A DNA stretch of 64,000 nucleotides from Bradyrhizobium sp. 141 (GTDB taxonomy: Bacteria > Pseudomonadota > Alphaproteobacteria > Rhizobiales > Xanthobacteraceae). Where the stretch lies: assembly GCF_023074055.1 (NCBI RefSeq), contig NZ_JADPKR010000053.1, forward strand, positions 1 to 64,000, given 5' to 3'. This document shows, one piece after another, positions 35,340 to 44,562 of this stretch. Position 1 is the first letter of the stretch. Each line of letters opens with the position of its first letter. Made by a program: the position numbers and the translations under genes. A model generated the notes under the pieces. That model was not told where the DNA came from. It saw only the letters and a list, made by a program, of their open reading frames with translations, and searched no databases.

Positions 35340-37045
35340 TAAAGCGCCGGTTTTGCGGCGTCGCCGAGATAGCCGTGCAGGGAGGCCACGACCTGGGCGC
35401 CCTCGCCGATGGCGCCGCCGACGCGCTTGACCGAACCGGAGCGGACGTCGCCGACGGCATAGACGCCGGGCACGGAGGTCTCCAGCGGCGCCACCAACCG
35501 GCCCTGGTTCTGCTCGGACTGCGCGCCTGTTACGACGAAGCCGCCGCGATCGAGCGTGACACCGCAGCCGTCGAGCCAGGAGGTGGCGGGATCGGCGCCG
35601 ACGAACAGAAACAGATTGCGGATGTCGGCGGAGTCTTCGTCGCTCGACAGCCGGCTCTTCCAGCGGATGCGCCGCAGCAGCGAGGCCTCGTCACCCTCGA
35701 GCGCCGTGATCTCGGTGTTGAACAGCAGTTCGATGTTCGGCGTCGCTTCGATGCGCTCGATGAGATAGCGCGACATGCTGGCCCCCAGGCCGCCGCCGCG
35801 GATGATCATCAGCACGCGTTTGGCGTGCCCCGACAGGAACACGGCCGCCTGCCCGGCCGAATTGCCGGCGCCGACCAGAGCCACCTCCTCGCCGGCGCAG
35901 AGCCGCGCCTCGACCGGCGAAGCCCAGTACCAGACGCCGCGGCCTTCGAATTTGTCGAGCTTGTCGATCTCCGGCCGGCGATAGCGCGCGCCGCTCGCGA
36001 CCACCACCGCGCGCGAGCGCAAGGTGTCGCCGCAATCCAGCGCCAGCGCGAAGGTGCCGCTGGCGCGCGAGCAATCGAGCGATTTGACCGACATCGGAAT
36101 CATGATGTCGGCGCCGAATTTCTGCGCCTGGGTGAAGGCACGGCCAGCGAGCGCCTGACCGGAGATGCCGGTCGGAAAGCCCAGATAATTCTCGATGCGC
36201 GCGCTGGCGCCGGCCTGGCCGCCGAAGGCACGGGTGTCGACGACCGCGACCGACAGGCCTTCGGAGGCCGCGTAGACCGCCGTCGCAAGCCCCGCCGGTC
36301 CGCAGCCGACGATCGCGACGTCGTAGATGCGGTTGTCCTTGGCCCCGCCGATCATGCCGATGGCGCGGCCGAGCGCGGTTTCGCTGGGATTGCGCAGCAC
36401 GGTGCCGTCGGCGGTGACGACGAGCGGCCAATCCTCCGGCTTCGGCGAATAGCGCGCGATGATCTCGGCGGCGTCATGCTCGCTGTCGGGGTCGAGCAGA
36501 TGATGCGGCTGGCCGTTGCGGGTGAGAAAGCCTTGCAGGCGCACCACGCCGGCGGAGTTCGACGGCCCGATCAGCACGGGGCCGCCGATGCCGGCCTGGA
36601 TCAGGCTGACCCGGCGCAGGATGAGTGCGCGCATGATGCGCTCGCCGAGATCGGCTTCGGCCACCAGCAGCGCGCGCAACCGGTCCGGCGGAACCAGCAG
36701 CACCTCGACCTCGCCTTCGGCACGTCCGTCGACCAGCGCCGGCCGTCCCGAGAGCTGGCCGAGTTCGGCCAAGAATTGCCCGGGCCCCTGGTCGATCACG
36801 GGCGTGACGTGGCCGAGCCCGTCGCGCTGGGTGATCGCGACATGACCCGACAGCACCACGAACATGCCCGGCCCCCGCTTGCCGGTCTCGAACAGGAGTT
36901 CGCCGTCTTTATATTGCCTGAGCTCGCCGAAATGGCGGAGGCGCTCGATCTCGGCAGGCATCAGCACCGGAAAAGTCTGCTCGGGACGCGAGAACTGCGC
37001 CAACTGCGCCTCCCTGCCGGTTCGTTGCACCTCGTCCTGCGCCAT
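35339..37045 (-). CDS. cNMP-binding / thioredoxin reductase-like fusion oxidoreductase
   Basis: A 568-residue fusion. The N-terminal 140 residues are a cyclic-nucleotide-binding fold (GELLFETGKRGPGMFVVLSGHV, then the phosphate-binding-cassette region QFLAELGQLSGRPALVDG). A short glutaredoxin-like segment follows, then a C-terminal FAD/NADPH domain (VAIVGCGPAGLATAVYAASEG, VALVGAGNSAGQAAVFLSGHA, PGVYAVGDVRSG). The thioredoxin-reductase CxxC is absent; the equivalent place reads ASPVEARLC with one Cys. So it is a flavoprotein reductase with a non-thiol mechanism. The ATG at 37045 is preferred over the GTG at 37051. The small charged gene lies 25 bases upstream. Confidence 0.9.
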   Translation of the reverse strand: MAQDEVQRTGREAQLAQFSRPEQTFPVLMPAEIERLRHFGELRQYKDGELLFETGKRGPGMFVVLSGHVAITQRDGLGHVTPVIDQGPGQFLAELGQLSGRPALVDGRAEGEVEVLLVPPDRLRALLVAEADLGERIMRALILRRVSLIQAGIGGPVLIGPSNSAGVVRLQGFLTRNGQPHHLLDPDSEHDAAEIIARYSPKPEDWPLVVTADGTVLRNPSETALGRAIGMIGGAKDNRIYDVAIVGCGPAGLATAVYAASEGLSVAVVDTRAFGGQAGASARIENYLGFPTGISGQALAGRAFTQAQKFGADIMIPMSVKSLDCSRASGTFALALDCGDTLRSRAVVVASGARYRRPEIDKLDKFEGRGVWYWASPVEARLCAGEEVALVGAGNSAGQAAVFLSGHAKRVLMIIRGGGLGASMSRYLIERIEATPNIELLFNTEITALEGDEASLLRRIRWKSRLSSDEDSADIRNLFLFVGADPATSWLDGCGVTLDRGGFVVTGAQSEQNQGRLVAPLETSVPGVYAVGDVRSGSVKRVGGAIGEGAQVVASLHGYLGDAAKPAL

Positions 37046-37070
37046 CGTCACTCTCGCTCATTCCAAAATT

Positions 37071-37265
37071 CTAGCCGCCGGCTTTCCCGGCAGTCCCCTC
37101 ATCTAGGGAATCATCGTCATTCTGCGAGGGCTCAGTGCTTGCGGCGCGTTCGCGCGCCTGCACCTTCCGCCGCTTCAAATTTTCGCGCAGCGCCGATTTC
37201 AGCCGGTCGTCCCGGGACGCCCGGCCCTGATTCTGCTTCGCGCTCTTGTCGGTCTCGTCGGCCAT
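37071..37265 (-). CDS. Small charged hypothetical protein
   Basis: A 64-residue hydrophilic, Lys/Arg/Glu-rich protein (MADETDKSAKQNQ, RLKSALRENLKRRKVQARERA). The repeated basic helix is conserved-looking and probably binds nucleic acid or a protein, but that is a guess. It is on the same strand as the cNMP-reductase with a 25-base gap. The ATG at 37265 is preferred over the GTG one codon before it. Confidence 0.7.
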   Translation of the reverse strand: MADETDKSAKQNQGRASRDDRLKSALRENLKRRKVQARERAASTEPSQNDDDSLDEGTAGKAGG

Positions 37266-37579
37266 CACGTGTCCATCGCAGCGATCGGCGATACCATGCC
37301 CGAGGAATACGGCAGCTCAAGAGGCCCGCGCGATCCGATCGTGCGAAACGCGAAATGGATCCAGCGCAAGCTTTCAGGCAACTGGCCAGTTGGGTGGGGA
37401 TATCGGACCCGAATCGACGGAAAGCCGGCCGTTTCGAGCCAAAATAGCCAATTTGGCCTCGATATCGGCCCGATTTTCTCGTTTTGACGGGCCGAGCAAG
37501 CTTGCACAGGAGGGGGGCTTGTGGCAGATATCGGCCCGCTTGGTAGGCCCCTCGGGCGCCCGATTCTTCACCAGCACAT

Positions 37580-37654
37580 GCTGCCGTAGCTCAGTGGTAG
37601 AGCACTCCATTGGTAATGGAGAGGTCGACAGTTCAATCCTGTCTGGCAGCACCA
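37580..37654 (+). tRNA. tRNA-Thr (GGT)
   Basis: A 75-nt cloverleaf: acceptor GCTGCCG / TGGCAGC, D-arm GCTCAGTGGTAGAGC, anticodon stem CTCCA / TGGAG with loop TTGGTAA (anticodon GGT), T-arm GACAGTTCAATCCTGTC, and CCA encoded. The 314-base gap before it (37266-37579) has no gene. It does hold three copies of a GATATCGG motif (two continue CCCG), perhaps a repeat relic. Confidence 0.97.
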
Positions 37655-37749
37655 GCTTCCCCTCCTGAAGCGAGCCCTATTGAAACAAGCCTTGTTGAAA
37701 CAAGTCTTGCCCCCCGGCCAGCGAGTCCGCAACTTCCACGGATGCCATC

Positions 37750-38100
37750 GTGATCAAACGTTCCCTGCCCTATGAAGGACTGCTCCACGAGATCGTCGAG
37801 CATAACGGCGTGCTCTATCTCGGCGGCATCGTCCCTGAAGATGCGGGGCTCGACATGGCAGGCCAGGCCGACGATGTGCTTCGACAGTTGAAGACCCTGC
37901 TTGATGGGGCCGGCTCCGATCTCTCCTGCGTTCTGCAGGTGACCATCTTTATGGCTGATCTCGCCGACAAGGCGGCGTTCAACCAAGTGTGGAAGCGCTA
38001 TTTCACCGCGGACCATCTGCCGGCGCGTGCCGCCATCGGCGTTGCGGATCTCGGACCTAGCGTCAGGCTGGAGCTGACGGCGATCGCCGCCCGTCGCTGA
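37750..38100 (+). CDS. RidA family protein
   Basis: A 116-residue protein of the RidA/YjgF family. Typical features are HNGVLYLGGIVPEDAG, a central QLKTLLDGAGSDLSCVLQVTIFMADL and the end PARAAIGVADLGPSVRLELTAIA. The usual trimer-interface Arg is present (PARA). RidA enzymes hydrolyse enamine/imine intermediates. GTG at 37750 is the only good start and has GGATG upstream. The DNA after it is a structured repeat. Confidence 0.9.
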   Translation: MIKRSLPYEGLLHEIVEHNGVLYLGGIVPEDAGLDMAGQADDVLRQLKTLLDGAGSDLSCVLQVTIFMADLADKAAFNQVWKRYFTADHLPARAAIGVADLGPSVRLELTAIAARR

Positions 38101-38107
38101 TACAGGC

Positions 38108-38735
38108 GGCACCGGCGAGGCGAGAACGCTCGGTCTGCGTCCACACATGAAGCCGCGTTCTCGCGGCTTGAAACGCCCGAGTTTTGCTCGTTTCCTTGAC
38201 CCTCTTCTTTGAAGAGGGCGCAGGGAAGACCGGGTGCCGGCTGGCACCCATGACCCGCTGCGCGAAAGATTTGCACACGCAAATGCGCAGGCGGACAACA
38301 GGTGGGCCGGAAAACACCCGGCCTTCCCTGCGCGATGGGTTGACGGCTTATGCCTGCTCTCCCCGGAGCCGAGTTCCTTCTGGCCTCCGTCACCTCGCGA
38401 AAACCGATGCACCGCGTCCGGTCGGCCGATGCATCTTCGCGAGAGCTTGGCTGTAGCAACGACAGCCAGGACGACATGGTTTTGCCGTACGCAGCAACAT
38501 CGTTCGTCGCACGGAGAAGGACCTCACGAGGTTCATCCGCCCTGGTCCCGCCTTCCCGTGCCCGACGCAGCCGCGTCCACCGCACCCCGGCCCACGTTCG
38601 TTGCGACGTACGATCGCCCCTCTCCTTGGGCCGGGATGGCAGGAATATGCCGCAATTCCGAATTTCGGTAAAGTAGAATATTTTTGCTAGGAGGGGTTGA
38701 CGGGTTTTGGCGGGAGGCAGGTGTGTTGCCCGACG
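38108..38735. repeat. Highly structured ~600 bp repeat element, apparently non-coding
   Basis: Several perfect hairpins occur in order: CCCTCTTC-TTT-GAAGAGGG (38200-38218), GGGTGCC-GGCT-GGCACCC (38232-38249), a compound stem CTCGCGAA..GATGCA / TGCATC-TTCGCGAG (38394-38443), and GGCTGT / ACAGCC (38449-38467). Open frames exist on both strands but none has a normal ribosome-binding site or balanced composition. I recall such sequences as multi-copy in Bradyrhizobium, where they are often annotated as spurious hypothetical proteins. Confidence 0.65.
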
Positions 38736-38861
38736 TGTCAAATCGTTGCAATCGATGTCGGCTTTGATGGCGCCCCTTCGAAAAGATGCGTCACACTGTC
38801 CTTTTGACCACTAGATTCATGGTGATAGTGTCGTAATTCGCGGTCTGTCCGGGAGGACATG

Positions 38862-39059
38862 ATGGAATGGCTTGACCGGCTGTTTGGAAGGACGTCGGCG
38901 CCTCCGACCCGACTCTTTGCGAGATTTAGGCGGAGGGTACCGACCGATCCCGACCTTCTGAAAATTGCCAAAGACCGAAAAGGGCAAGTTTCACGAAGAG
39001 CCGTAAGAGATGAATATAATCGGCTGGTCTTGGAGAAGTACGCGCACGATAAGTCGTGA
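38862..39059 (+). CDS. Small hypothetical protein
   Basis: A 65-residue basic protein (MEWLDRLFGRTSAPPTRLFARFRRRVP...RKGQVSRRAVRDEYNRLVLEKYA). GGGAGGAC gives an excellent ribosome-binding site for the ATG at 38862 (5-base spacing), which decides the start over 38859. There is no signal peptide and no known family. It stands alone after the structured repeat element. Confidence 0.6.
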   Translation: MEWLDRLFGRTSAPPTRLFARFRRRVPTDPDLLKIAKDRKGQVSRRAVRDEYNRLVLEKYAHDKS

Positions 39060-39135
39060 CTTCCAAGACCCGTCGAGGCCTTGCTCAGTGGCGAGACATG
39101 ATGGTTTCGCGACCGCTCTACCCGCCTGCGCACCA

Positions 39136-39612
39136 TCAATTGTCGTCACCCAGCTGCTGCCTCGTGAACCGATTGTCTGCCCGGCGCAAGCGCCGGCACA
39201 GTTCGCGGTTGATGTTCTGCAGGACGACCACATAGGCGTGGATGTCGGCCTTGTAGCAGGCGTAGAGATTTTGGGCCGTCAGCTCGTACAGCACCGTCGG
39301 TGCCTCCGCGACCACCGTCGCAGAGCGGTTTTGCATTTCGATCAGCGTCATTTCACCGAAGAAGTCCCCGGGCTCCAGACGGGAAATGGGGATGGCGCTG
39401 CCTGCATTCGCCCGCTTGCTCACCGCCAGCCGGCCGGATTTGACGATGAACATCGAGCGTCCCGGCTCGCCCTCCGCCACGACGGTCGCGTTGCAATCGA
39501 AGCGGCGCTCGACCAGCATCGACATCAGCAGATCGAGGCCCGGGTCCGAAAGGCCGCCGAAGAACGGCGTCGCGAGCAGGAACGCTTTCAGATCGGGGGC
39601 AGTCACAATCAT
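39136..39612 (-). CDS. Cyclic nucleotide-binding domain protein
   Basis: A 158-residue protein consisting of a single cNMP-binding beta-roll (VVAEGEPGRSMFIVKSGRLAVSKRA, then EPGDFFGEMTLIEMQNRSATVVA). The C-terminus is a short helix (RELCRRLRRADNRFTRQQL) without a DNA-binding domain. It may bind cAMP or act as a structural homologue. The ATG at 39612 is chosen. The frame upstream is repeat DNA. Confidence 0.88.
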   Translation of the reverse strand: MIVTAPDLKAFLLATPFFGGLSDPGLDLLMSMLVERRFDCNATVVAEGEPGRSMFIVKSGRLAVSKRANAGSAIPISRLEPGDFFGEMTLIEMQNRSATVVAEAPTVLYELTAQNLYACYKADIHAYVVVLQNINRELCRRLRRADNRFTRQQLGDDN

Positions 39613-39651
39613 CGGGCGAGAATACGCCCCGTCGCTATTTGCGGCAAGCTG

Positions 39652-39773
39652 AGTAGCCCGGATGGAGCGCAAGCGTAATCCGGGGCTGTCAACCACGGAT
39701 GCAGTTACCCCGGATTTCGCTTCCGCCTTCGCTCTTTGGAGCTACGGCGGACAAGTCGCTCCATCCGGGCTAC
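39652..39773. repeat. Palindromic intergenic element, GTAGCCCGGAT family, long copy
   Basis: The outer arms GTAGCCCGGATGGAGCG and CGCTCCATCCGGGCTAC match those at 990-1059. The centre contains a second AGCGTAATCCGGGG..CCCCGGATTTCGCT pair. Confidence 0.85.
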
Positions 39774-40399
39774 GGGCTTTCCCCGCGCAGCGTCCTTCGC
39801 TTTCGCCACACCTGCAGATCAACCATGACCTTGATGCTCGCCGCGAGGACCAGCGCACAAAGCGCGACCTTCGAGATCGTCTCCATCGTCCCCTCGATCA
39901 GCAGGCAATGGGCGACGCTGCCTGCGACGATGACGATTGCGAGGGGAATATGGACGATGCGCCAGGTTCGGAGGCGCAGTCCCAATCGCCGGCGCAACGC
40001 GGCGAGAATTGCAACAATGAAGATGGCCCACATCGCGGTCACGCCGAAGGGGGAGAACGGCGTCGGCGATGCGTAGGTCAGCGCGTCGATCATATCGGGC
40101 GGACTGGTGATCCAGAGGCCGGCGACGTGGATCACGACCGCAAGCGCAAGCGCGCGGCCGATCCAATGATGGGCACGTCGGCCGCGATAGGCCGACAGTC
40201 CCGGCAGATAACCGCCGACCAGCAGAGGCTGAACCAGCACGAGGCCGAGGGCAATGATCCCGGCGAAGCCGGCGAGGATGTAGACCGGACCGCGCCATGC
40301 GAGCTGCTCGCTTGTCGCAGCCAGCGCGATCGGCACGCCGACGGCCAAAGCAAGGGCGACCCAGATCAGGATCACCCGCGCCGATCTCCACCCCGCCAT
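39770..40399 (-). CDS. Ferric reductase-like (YedZ/MsrQ-type) membrane protein
   Basis: A 209-residue protein with six predicted helices. Possible heme ligands are His in AHHWIGRALALAVVIHVAGLW and in WRIVHIPLAIVIVAGSVAHCLL. It belongs to the ferric reductase-like transmembrane domain family. In MsrQ this domain passes electrons to a Tat-exported partner. The next gene, 12 bases upstream on the same strand, is indeed a Tat-signal protein. Which electron donor it uses is not visible. Confidence 0.88.
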   Translation of the reverse strand: MAGWRSARVILIWVALALAVGVPIALAATSEQLAWRGPVYILAGFAGIIALGLVLVQPLLVGGYLPGLSAYRGRRAHHWIGRALALAVVIHVAGLWITSPPDMIDALTYASPTPFSPFGVTAMWAIFIVAILAALRRRLGLRLRTWRIVHIPLAIVIVAGSVAHCLLIEGTMETISKVALCALVLAASIKVMVDLQVWRKRRTLRGESP

Positions 40400-40411
40400 T
40401 CGCTGGCCCGG

Positions 40412-40912
40412 TCAGGCCGGCTGCAGGACGAAGTGCGCCTCGAGGCTGGTTTCCTTTGCGCTCCGCATCACCGGCCGCAGGAAGACGGTCTTGAACTCAC
40501 CGCTGTCATAGGCGAGATGGCCATGCGGCTGGCCAAAGATCGGAATGATCTGCGGCATCTCCAGCCGGAACTTGCCGTCCTTGTCGGTGAGCGTGGCGCC
40601 GTGACTCTGCGGCTCGTGCTCCTGCCCTTCGACCGTGTGCGCCCAGATCTGGATGCGCTGCCCGACAAGCGGCGCGCCGTCGCCGGCGCGGCGGACGGTG
40701 CCGCTCATCCAGAAGCCGCCCTTGCCGATCCGGTCCACGGTCGCCGCGCCCTTGCGATAATTGTTCGCCCCGCCCGACATCGTTTCGGTCGGCGCGAGGC
40801 CTGCCGCACGGGCTGGCAAAAGCAATCCGGAAACGCCTGATACCAAGACGCCGGTTGCGAGGACGGAGCCGCCCGCGAGCAGGCTTCGGCGGTTGAATAG
40901 GACCGTGGTCAT
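40412..40912 (-). CDS. Tat-exported intradiol dioxygenase-like protein
   Basis: A 166-residue protein with a twin-arginine signal (NRRSLLAGGSVLATGVLVSG). A beta-sandwich domain follows that resembles the core of intradiol ring-cleavage dioxygenases (GTVRRAGDGAPLVGQRIQIW, SHGATLTDKDGKFRLEMPQIIP, GQPHGHLAYD). Two His of the HGH are in place. I see no Tyr at the other iron-ligand positions, so catalysis is doubtful. GGAGGAACC precedes the ATG at 40912. Confidence 0.8.
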   Translation of the reverse strand: MTTVLFNRRSLLAGGSVLATGVLVSGVSGLLLPARAAGLAPTETMSGGANNYRKGAATVDRIGKGGFWMSGTVRRAGDGAPLVGQRIQIWAHTVEGQEHEPQSHGATLTDKDGKFRLEMPQIIPIFGQPHGHLAYDSGEFKTVFLRPVMRSAKETSLEAHFVLQPA

Positions 40913-40963
40913 GTCGGTTCCTCCTGGCGAGCGGCGAGATGCGCGCCGTGCGATGAATTCGCT

Positions 40964-41081
40964 TGCCCCGGACGCGACGCAGCACGTAGTGGTGCGTCGC
41001 TGAGCCGGGGGCCCACATGGCGGTATGGGTCCCGGCCCTGCGGCGCAGCGTTTCACGCCGCACCGCGTCCGGGACACGGGA
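40964..41081. repeat. Palindromic intergenic element, CCCGGACGCG family
   Basis: CCCCGGACGCGACGCAGCACGTAGTGGTGCGTCGCTGAGCCGGGG-type arms are followed by GGGTCCCGGCC..GCGGCGTGAAACGC-like blocks and CCGCGTCCGGGACACGG. It shares order and sequence with 27574-27705. The remaining 41082-41271 gap has no gene I can support; it holds the promoter region of the next gene. Confidence 0.8.
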
Positions 41082-41271
41082 CTGCCGTGCAATGGCTGCG
41101 CAAGCTACAACAACAGGCGCAAAACGCCCAGTTGCGACGAAGGGCGCCATAGGCCGCAATAACAGTGTTGTGAACGATAGCGCCGCAGGTCAAACCGTGG
41201 CGGCAACGGCTTCGTCCCGACACTACATGTGACGCTACAGACACGCGTCATCCTCCCCTTCAGGTCCCCCC

Positions 41272-42279
<1,008 letters not shown>

Positions 42280-42298
42280 GCGTTCGCACCGACGGCGG

Positions 42299-42420
42299 TG
42301 CGCCCCCTCCCCCGCTTGCGCGGGAGGGCTGGGGAGAGGGTGCCTCCGCAATGGGGCAATCCCCTAGAGGAAAGAGCCCTCACCCCCGCCCTCTCCCGCA
42401 AGCGGGAGAGGGAGCGCACT
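42299..42420. repeat. Composite palindromic element, CTCTCCC/GGGAGAG family
   Basis: TGCGCCCCCTCCCCCGCTTGCGCGGGAGG and CCTCTCCCGCAAGCGGGAGAGGGAGCGCA surround a centre with CCCCTAGAGGAAAGAGCCCTCAC. It is the inverted relative of 4791-4952 and separates two convergent genes. Confidence 0.85.
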
Positions 42421-42444
42421 GCGCGCGTGGCGTGCGCCCAGACT

Positions 42445-43320
42445 CTAATCCGCAAACCCGAACAGCTTGGCCGGATTGTGCACCAAAATCTTTTCCAGCT
42501 CCGCCTGGTCCGGCGCGTAGCGATACATCAGCTCCAACAGGTCGGCATCGTTGGGCGGCTGCTTGACCGAGACCGGATGCGGCCAGTCGCTGGCCCAGAC
42601 GCAGCGGTCGGGGGCTGCCTCGATATAGGCACGCGCGATCGGGATGACGTCGTCGTAGGGCGCGCCGGCCTTCGAGGTCTTCTCGCCGAGCGACAGCATC
42701 ACCCAGAAATTACCCTTGGCGAGCAGCTCGAGCATCTTGCGCAGATTCGGATCGGCCTTGCCGGCTTCGGGATCGGGACGCGCCATGTGGTCGATCAGCA
42801 CGGGCACGTCGAGATTTTCGTACTTGGCGACGCTCGACATGATGCCGTCCTTCTCGGGCTGGATCTTGACGTACCAGCCGAGCTCGCGGATGCGGGCGAT
42901 GGCGCGGGCGAAATCGGCATCGGACAGCACGGCACCGAGCTCCTGGCGGAAGCTGAAGCGCGCGCCGCGCACGCCGGCATCGTGCAGCGTGGCGAGATAA
43001 GAATCGCTTGCCTCCGCGAACACCAGCGCGTTGGCGCAACCGCGATAGTTCGGGCCCATCGCGGCGAGGCCGTCGAGCACGACGGCGTGGTCGGCGCCAT
43101 AGGTCGTGGTCTGCACGATGATGCCGCGCTCGATGCCGAGCGCCTTGTGCATGCGCAGCGCCGCTTCCCAGGTCGCACTCGGCATGCGATAGGCAGCACC
43201 GGGACGCTCCGGATATTTGTCGATCGGACCCAGCACGTGAAACTGGCTGTCGACGGTCTTCGGCGGCGGCGCCTTGCTTGGGCGGCGCGGATTGGGATCG
43301 AACGGCAGATAGGTCGGCAT
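42445..43320 (-). CDS. Amidohydrolase, 2-pyrone-4,6-dicarboxylate lactonase (LigI)-like
   Basis: A 291-residue TIM-barrel hydrolase. Motifs: VDSQFHVLGP (metal-site region), IVQTTTYGADHAVVLDGLA, IDHMARPDPEAG and WASDWPHPVSV, as in amidohydrolase-2/LigI proteins. LigI opens 2-pyrone-4,6-dicarboxylate in the protocatechuate 4,5-cleavage pathway. Here it is the last gene of a minus-strand aromatic-type catabolic operon, so a ring-derived lactone or anhydride substrate is likely, but not proven. Confidence 0.88.
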   Translation of the reverse strand: MPTYLPFDPNPRRPSKAPPPKTVDSQFHVLGPIDKYPERPGAAYRMPSATWEAALRMHKALGIERGIIVQTTTYGADHAVVLDGLAAMGPNYRGCANALVFAEASDSYLATLHDAGVRGARFSFRQELGAVLSDADFARAIARIRELGWYVKIQPEKDGIMSSVAKYENLDVPVLIDHMARPDPEAGKADPNLRKMLELLAKGNFWVMLSLGEKTSKAGAPYDDVIPIARAYIEAAPDRCVWASDWPHPVSVKQPPNDADLLELMYRYAPDQAELEKILVHNPAKLFGFAD

Positions 43321-43334
43321 GCGCTGGAACTCCT

Positions 43335-43730
43335 TCAGTCGATCACGGCGGTGAAGTCGCACTGCACCAGCGCGCCGCCGTCCATGTTGTCCATCGGCAG
43401 CGCGTGGCGCGCCGGGCGCGAATGCTCGTCCGGAAACATTTTGAGCCACTCGACATTGACGGGCCCGCGGTCGTTGCGGTCCTTCAGCCACACCGTCATC
43501 TTGATGATGTCGTCGGTGCTGCCGCCGGCGGCCTCCACCGTCGCCTTCATATGCGCGAACATGTTGGCGCATTGGGCGTCGAGACTCTCCGGCATGGCGT
43601 TGGTCGTGGGATCGCGGCCGAGGATGACGCCCGACATCACGAGATTGCCGATGCGGCAGGCGTTCGGAATCGGATTGACGTGCTTGAAGCCGCCGATATG
43701 GATGCTCTTGCGGCGCGTGTGACCACTCAT
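43335..43730 (-). CDS. RidA family protein
   Basis: A 131-residue RidA/YjgF-type protein. Features: NACRIGNLVMSGVILGRDP, MFAHMKATVEAAGGSTDDIIKMTVWLKD and PARHALPMDNMDGGALVQCDFTAVI. The Arg in PARH and the trimer-type core match the family. It lies between the HpaH-like hydratase and the amidohydrolase, so it may clear an enamine or enol by-product. The gap to the next gene is 14 bases. Confidence 0.9.
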   Translation of the reverse strand: MSGHTRRKSIHIGGFKHVNPIPNACRIGNLVMSGVILGRDPTTNAMPESLDAQCANMFAHMKATVEAAGGSTDDIIKMTVWLKDRNDRGPVNVEWLKMFPDEHSRPARHALPMDNMDGGALVQCDFTAVID

Positions 43731-43755
43731 GATGCGCTCCCTGTTTGTTATTGGT

Positions 43756-44559
43756 TCAGACGAACTGGCACGACACCGAGCCGAACGCGCCGTAGTCGGC
43801 ATGAAAAGTGTCGCCGCGGCGGATGTCGACCGGGCGCGTGAACGATCCCGCCAGCACGACCTCGCCGGCCTTGAGATGCTCGTCATGCGGCGCGAGGCGG
43901 TTGGCGAGCCAGGCGATGCCGTTGGCGGGGTGATTGAGCACGCCGGCTGCAAGGCCGGTTTCCTCGACTTCGCCGTTGCGAAACAAGAGCGCACCGATCC
44001 AGCGCAGATCCGCATCCAAGGGGCGGAACGGCCGGCCGCCGAGCACCAGCGCGGCATTCGCCGCGTTGTCCGAGATGGTGTCCATGACCTTGCGGGTCTT
44101 GCCGGTTTCCGGATCGATGCGATGCATCCGCGTCTCCAGGATCTCGAGCGCCGGCGTCACGTAATCGGTGGCGTTGAGCACGTCGAAGATGGTGCAATCA
44201 GGACCGCGCAGCGGTGCCTTCAGCACGAAGGCGAGCTCGACCTCGATGCGCGGCGCGTGGAAGCGGTCGAATGGAATCGGCGTCGCGTCGGCATAGAACA
44301 TGTCGGCGAACAGCACGCCGTAATCGGGCTCGGAGATGCCGACCGCGTTCTGCATCGCCTTCGAGGTCAAGCCGATCTTGTGGCCCTTGATGATGCGGCC
44401 GCGACCGAGCTGAAGCTTTGTCCAGGCGCGCTGGACCGCATAGGCATCCTCGATGCTGAAATCCGGATACTCTTTCGTGAACATCGGGATCAGCGATTTG
44501 GTGCGCTCGGCCTCATCCAGCCGCGCGGCAAGACGTTCGATCGTGGCGGCATCCAGCAT
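43756..44559 (-). CDS. 2-oxo-hept-3-ene-1,7-dioate hydratase-like
   Basis: A 267-residue hydratase of the HpaH/MhpD family. Features: [32 protein letters not shown], then [11 protein letters not shown], the metal-binding E-x-E region, and [15 protein letters not shown]. Such enzymes hydrate 2-oxo-pent/hepta-enoates in meta-cleavage pathways. It is encoded just downstream of the FAH-type hydrolase (3-base gap). Substrate length is inferred from the family only. Confidence 0.9.
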   Translation of the reverse strand: MLDAATIERLAARLDEAERTKSLIPMFTKEYPDFSIEDAYAVQRAWTKLQLGRGRIIKGHKIGLTSKAMQNAVGISEPDYGVLFADMFYADATPIPFDRFHAPRIEVELAFVLKAPLRGPDCTIFDVLNATDYVTPALEILETRMHRIDPETGKTRKVMDTISDNAANAALVLGGRPFRPLDADLRWIGALLFRNGEVEETGLAAGVLNHPANGIAWLANRLAPHDEHLKAGEVVLAGSFTRPVDIRRGDTFHADYGAFGSVSCQFV

Positions 44560-44562
44560 GAT

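Noticed and set aside
35375..37447. A 690-residue plus-strand reading frame opposite the cNMP-flavoprotein
   Set aside because: It is an antisense shadow with a repetitive Asp/Arg/Ala composition and no ribosome-binding site or family motif.
38184..38676. Overlapping small frames in the structured element, on both strands
   Set aside because: They follow the palindromes, have no good ribosome-binding site, and no frame is favoured; I treat the region as non-coding.
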